Below, one piece after another: positions 60,729-64,000 of a stretch of DNA of 64,000 nucleotides (positions within the stretch are counted from its first letter, which is position 1; each line of letters opens with the position of its first letter). Origin of the DNA: Azadirachta indica (Eukaryota > Streptophyta > Magnoliopsida > Sapindales > Meliaceae); the NCBI GenBank assembly GCA_022749755.1, contig CM040453.1:1820102-1884101 (forward strand), written 5' to 3'. Both the position numbers and the translations under genes were made by a program. The notes beneath the pieces are model-generated. The model saw only the letters and a program-made list of their open reading frames with translations, ran no database searches and was not told the origin of the DNA.

Positions 60729-61490
60729 TTACACAGCACAACCTAGGCCTCGGGCTTCTGATCCTTTCATGATTCTTAGTTTTTTGCAGGAAGTGATGAA
60801 CATATCCCATGGTACATCTCCAACCAACATCCAGTCTCCATCTTTGTCTTCATAAGTTGGTACATATTCGGAACCATTGTAGCCTTCCCTTTCTGAATAT
60901 TGACCTGAAAAATTTTAGAAAAAAATAATTGTTAACTCAATATTCTATTTAAATACTTGTACGAGCTTCGGAACCAAGGAAATGATGCTCACCAACTTTG
61001 AACTTGAACATATCTTCCAAGGCATTAAGCAGCTCTTGATATCCCTTGTACATGTTTAAATCAATCTTTCTAAGATATGGGGCTCCATCCGTGCTGACTT
61101 TGACATAGATTCCGGCAGCTTCAGGCTCTGGTTTCTTGGCTTGGAAACAGTTTTTCCTGTAAGATCTGATTGGTGGCCACCCCACTACTTGTGCCCTGTA
61201 ATATCAATGACCCAGCTGTTAGCTCATAATACAAAACAATATTATATGCTTCAGAAAGTAACTGATCTGTAGCAAGAAGTTGCTTACTTGCTAGGAAGAG
61301 AAGTTTCTTGGTCTGATTTTCTGGCATCTGATACATTACAATTCTGCCCGGAAGATCCAGACTCGTCACCGTTCATATCAGGCAACGTTCTTTTGTTACT
61401 CCTTGCACTTGGCTTCTCCAGGTCTTCGGTACCTGGCAGGCCTAACCGAAGCTCCGTAGCCTCGAGGTTAAGATCTCTCTCAAATGCCAT
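60729..61490 (-). CDS. IAA4-like: Aux/IAA auxin-responsive repressor, IAA4/IAA19 type
   Basis: A short-lived nuclear repressor that binds ARF proteins and is removed by TIR1/AFB-SCF when auxin is present. The protein is 193 residues from three exons: 61288-61490, 60993-61195 and 60729-60904 (phases 2 and 1). Domain I has the EAR motif LRLGL (14-18) within TELRLGLPG. Domain II, the degron, is [12 protein letters not shown], with the core VGWPP at 72-76, intact. Domain III begins [23 protein letters not shown], and domain IV includes [22 protein letters not shown] and ends in a basic [17 protein letters not shown] stretch. The degron is unchanged, so normal auxin turnover is predicted. Length and degron context suit the IAA3/4 and IAA19 group; I cannot choose between them. 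A tetranucleotide repeat lies in its leader. Confidence 0.96.
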
Positions 61491-61647
61491 AGTTGTTTTG
61501 GTTAATTGCTATTGCAGGAACTGAATGAAAATTGATCAGATTGTCTGAGCAACCGAATGTTTTAATACTCCGGATGGAAGGGTGTTTCAACGGCGATGGA
61601 TGTAGGAAATTTCTTGTGTATTCCGTAGAGGGAACGAGATTGCTTGG

Positions 61648-61675
61648 AATGAATGAATGAATGAATGAATGAATG
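61648..61675. repeat. AATG microsatellite in Aux/IAA leader
   Basis: About seven AATG units lie about 160 bases upstream of the Aux/IAA ATG and some 45-70 bases from the candidate TATA box, so they fall in the transcribed leader or just at its start. Confidence 0.88.
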
Positions 61676-61719
61676 ATGAGAGTAGAAGGCGTGTGGTTGG
61701 CCAAAGGCAAACTCGATGG

Positions 61720-61730
61720 TATTTTATAGA
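61720..61730 (-). promoter_or_regulatory. Candidate TATA box for Aux/IAA
   Basis: CTATAAAATA on the minus strand is a good match to the plant TATA consensus. It lies about 230 bases upstream of the ATG, giving a leader near 200 bases. Confidence 0.6.
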
Positions 61731-64000
61731 AGGCAAAGAATATTGGCTACAAAGGTACTGCACCGCTAACTCATAATCGCTCGCGCGTGAACAGCTTGCT
61801 ATGTATACGTTGTGGTAAATAAACATAATTAACATATATATTATGATCATACATCTTAAATCTTTTCATCAATTATCTAAATTTATTTAACATAAATTCC
61901 TTAAATTTTATTTTTCAAAAACAACAAAATATTATCTCTATTCTCTTATCACTCATATCTAAACTATTAAACTCATGGAAATTAGGAGGTGGTTTTATCT
62001 TATATCAATTCTGAATCAAAAGTGTGACATTTTAATTTCAAATATATATATATTTTTTATTTATTTTCTGGGGTTCAGTTTTTACATGTTTTGTGGGGGT
62101 GGGGAGGGAGAGTGGGATTAGGTAGCCCATAGAGAGCGTGGAGAGAGGCATCCTAGGGAGAAAGGTATCTTAATATTAGGGCATGAACTAAGACATAGGC
62201 AGGGGCAGGTAATTGTGTTTGTCACATGAACAGCAGAATTGAGTCCGCTGTCCTTGCATTTTGGGGACAAACTTCGACAAACCTTAGCCGCTCATATTGA
62301 AGACCGTGACTACATTATCCAACGGCTCATATCCCTTCATCAATTTGTGCTTCTCTAGATCATAACCGTTAGATCAAAGCGAAGTAGTGGGTGCATCATT
62401 CCATGTGAATTGGGCCCACATGGGTTTGTCGTTGATGGGCAAAGCGTGGCGTGGCTTCCTCTTTTATATTTGATCCACTGTTTAAGGGTGCAGTTTTTTA
62501 ATTGTGGTCAGCCCCTTCAACCATGCCTTGCATTAAGGTACTTCTTCATTTACAATAACAATATTGCATTTTATTTTTATTAAAAAATTTGATGAAATTA
62601 TTTATTTATTTATTTATTTTTGACAAATTCTTTATCATCTTGATAGAAAACCTTGTCGGTTTGATTGACTAACTCTTGTTTTCAATTTATAGCAAAACAG
62701 TAATCGTTTCTTTGAATCTAATTAGAATTAGGTCTAGCTTAATATCAATTTGGGTTTATTTAAAAAAAAATATAATTAATTAATACATCAATATCAAATA
62801 GTGTTGCATTTTCAATCAAAATTATTGCTTTTAAATTAACAAACATTGTTGCTTTGTATAGATTCTCTGTTTCTATTGTCACTGGATTGTAAATAAAGAA
62901 GAGCTAATAAAAAAATAGTTTACATATAATATGAGGAATTCATGTGTTTTTATTTTTATTTTTGAAAAATAATCAATTTAAATTTTCTAAAATAATTAAA
63001 TTATTTAAATCACCTTTATTTTATTTTAAAAATTTTACATCATTTTTTTCTTATACGATTGTCAAAAACATGTATATTACTAATTTATAATTAGTTATAT
63101 AATTTTTGTTAAAAACGAAGGAGAATGCTCATTACTTCCTGCTTTTTCAGTTAATGTCTCATTATCCTTTGATTCTTTTTTTTTTTAATTTTACCTTTTA
63201 ATTCAATTGATTTATAAATTATAAAATTAAAAATATTAAAGAGTAAAATCGGAACTCAGGAGGTGATGGGATATTACAGAAAATATAAAAAATTAATAGA
63301 GTATTAGCTGAAAAAAAAAAGGAGGTAATAGACATTTTTCCTAAAAGTGACGATCATAATCAAATAACCAAGGAGCTTATTACAGAGTTTTGTATTGTAA
63401 AAAAATAACTAAAATATTTATACAAAATAATCCCTAAGTATATATATATAAATATATATTTTATAGTTATTTTCAAAGTGTACAAAAGAATATATAAAAA
63501 AAAAGGTTATATATAACTTGGTTGAAGGGTCACTTATGTGTTTTAATCTTAATTTGGCTCTCCATGTAATGGAAGGTTGAAATTTATGTTTAGCTAATCT
63601 CAAGCAACTGCGAATGGACCCAAGTTCTTTTATTTTATTTCATTTTTTAAAAAAATGAAAAGATAAAAAGAAAAATTAAGTTGAGACCCAACTTGTTTTT
63701 TTCGCTAAAAATGTAAGAAACATTGAGAAAGTTTGATTGCTAGGGGTGTTGACTATCAATAGCAAAATGTTAATAAGTTTATGCAACAAATATCTATGAG
63801 TAGATTATATTTTGGGAAATTCATCATTACTTTAATTAAGTCAACAAACCAATAGTTAATTGTCTCTTCTTTATTTAACAAAGTTCTATTATTCATTAAT
63901 TACCTTTATTGTGTTTAAATCAAAGGGCTCAAAATGTGAAATAGTGCATGCATGTGTAGATATTCACGAACTTAAAATGTAAAATCCAATTTAGAAGTAA
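61731..64000. other. Upstream intergenic region of the Aux/IAA gene
   Basis: The Aux/IAA promoter should extend leftwards from about 61730 on the minus strand. The region to 62560 has balanced composition with no open frame that I recognise. From 62560 to the end it is AT-rich, with short TTTA repeats near 62598-62622. I see no canonical TGTCTC auxin element close to the core promoter, and no gene in the last 2 kb. Confidence 0.5.

Noticed and set aside
1..64000. tRNA, rRNA, CRISPR arrays, viral or bacterial genes
   Set aside because: I looked for tRNA B-box words, regularly spaced repeats and foreign gene families and found nothing convincing.

Overview
This is nuclear DNA from a flowering plant. 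The genes have introns with GT-AG borders, the spacers are AT-rich and full of simple repeats, and the proteins are plant-specific (Aux/IAA repressor, E-class PPR proteins, autoinhibited Ca2+-ATPase, plastid TatA/Tha4, GDP-mannose 3,5-epimerase). The protein sequences look like those of a woody rosid dicot; Citrus or another Sapindales genus is my guess, not something the window proves. I see no bacterial, organellar, viral or CRISPR sequence, and no intact transposon.

Thirteen protein-coding loci can be supported. In order they are: an intronless plasma-membrane-type Ca2+-ATPase (+, 1284-4361); a four-EF-hand calmodulin-like protein (-, 5515-6632); an AMT2-type ammonium transporter with a damaged exon 2/3 junction (+, 9967-11587); an EF-hand family protein (+, 13156-15777); GDP-mannose 3,5-epimerase (-, 18314-20506); V-ATPase subunit F (+, 23688-26011); a group C bZIP factor (+, 28168-31869); an E-class PPR protein (-, 32494-33933); thylakoid TatA/Tha4 (+, 34383-36132); a UNE12-like bHLH factor (+, 37882-42463); a second E-class PPR gene with a one-base frameshift (+, 44263-46229); Mediator subunit 14 (-, 47331-57201); and an Aux/IAA repressor (-, 60729-61490). 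I built the exon models by hand. Each multi-exon CDS keeps its reading frame across every junction except the ammonium transporter.

The genes do not form one pathway. Three of the first four loci concern calcium. The CaM-regulated pump and the calmodulin-like gene lie tail to tail, an arrangement that appears conserved with Arabidopsis. The middle of the window looks like an ancestral gene block whose Arabidopsis counterparts are split between two chromosomes. The rest is housekeeping (V-ATPase, plastid protein export, ascorbate and cell-wall sugar synthesis, Mediator) and regulation (bZIP, bHLH, Aux/IAA).

I did not find a previously undescribed biological system. The points most worth checking are the two broken reading frames, the microsynteny, a cluster of sequence oddities in the bHLH intron 2, and several tandem duplications and microsatellites touching start codons, leaders or splice sites.
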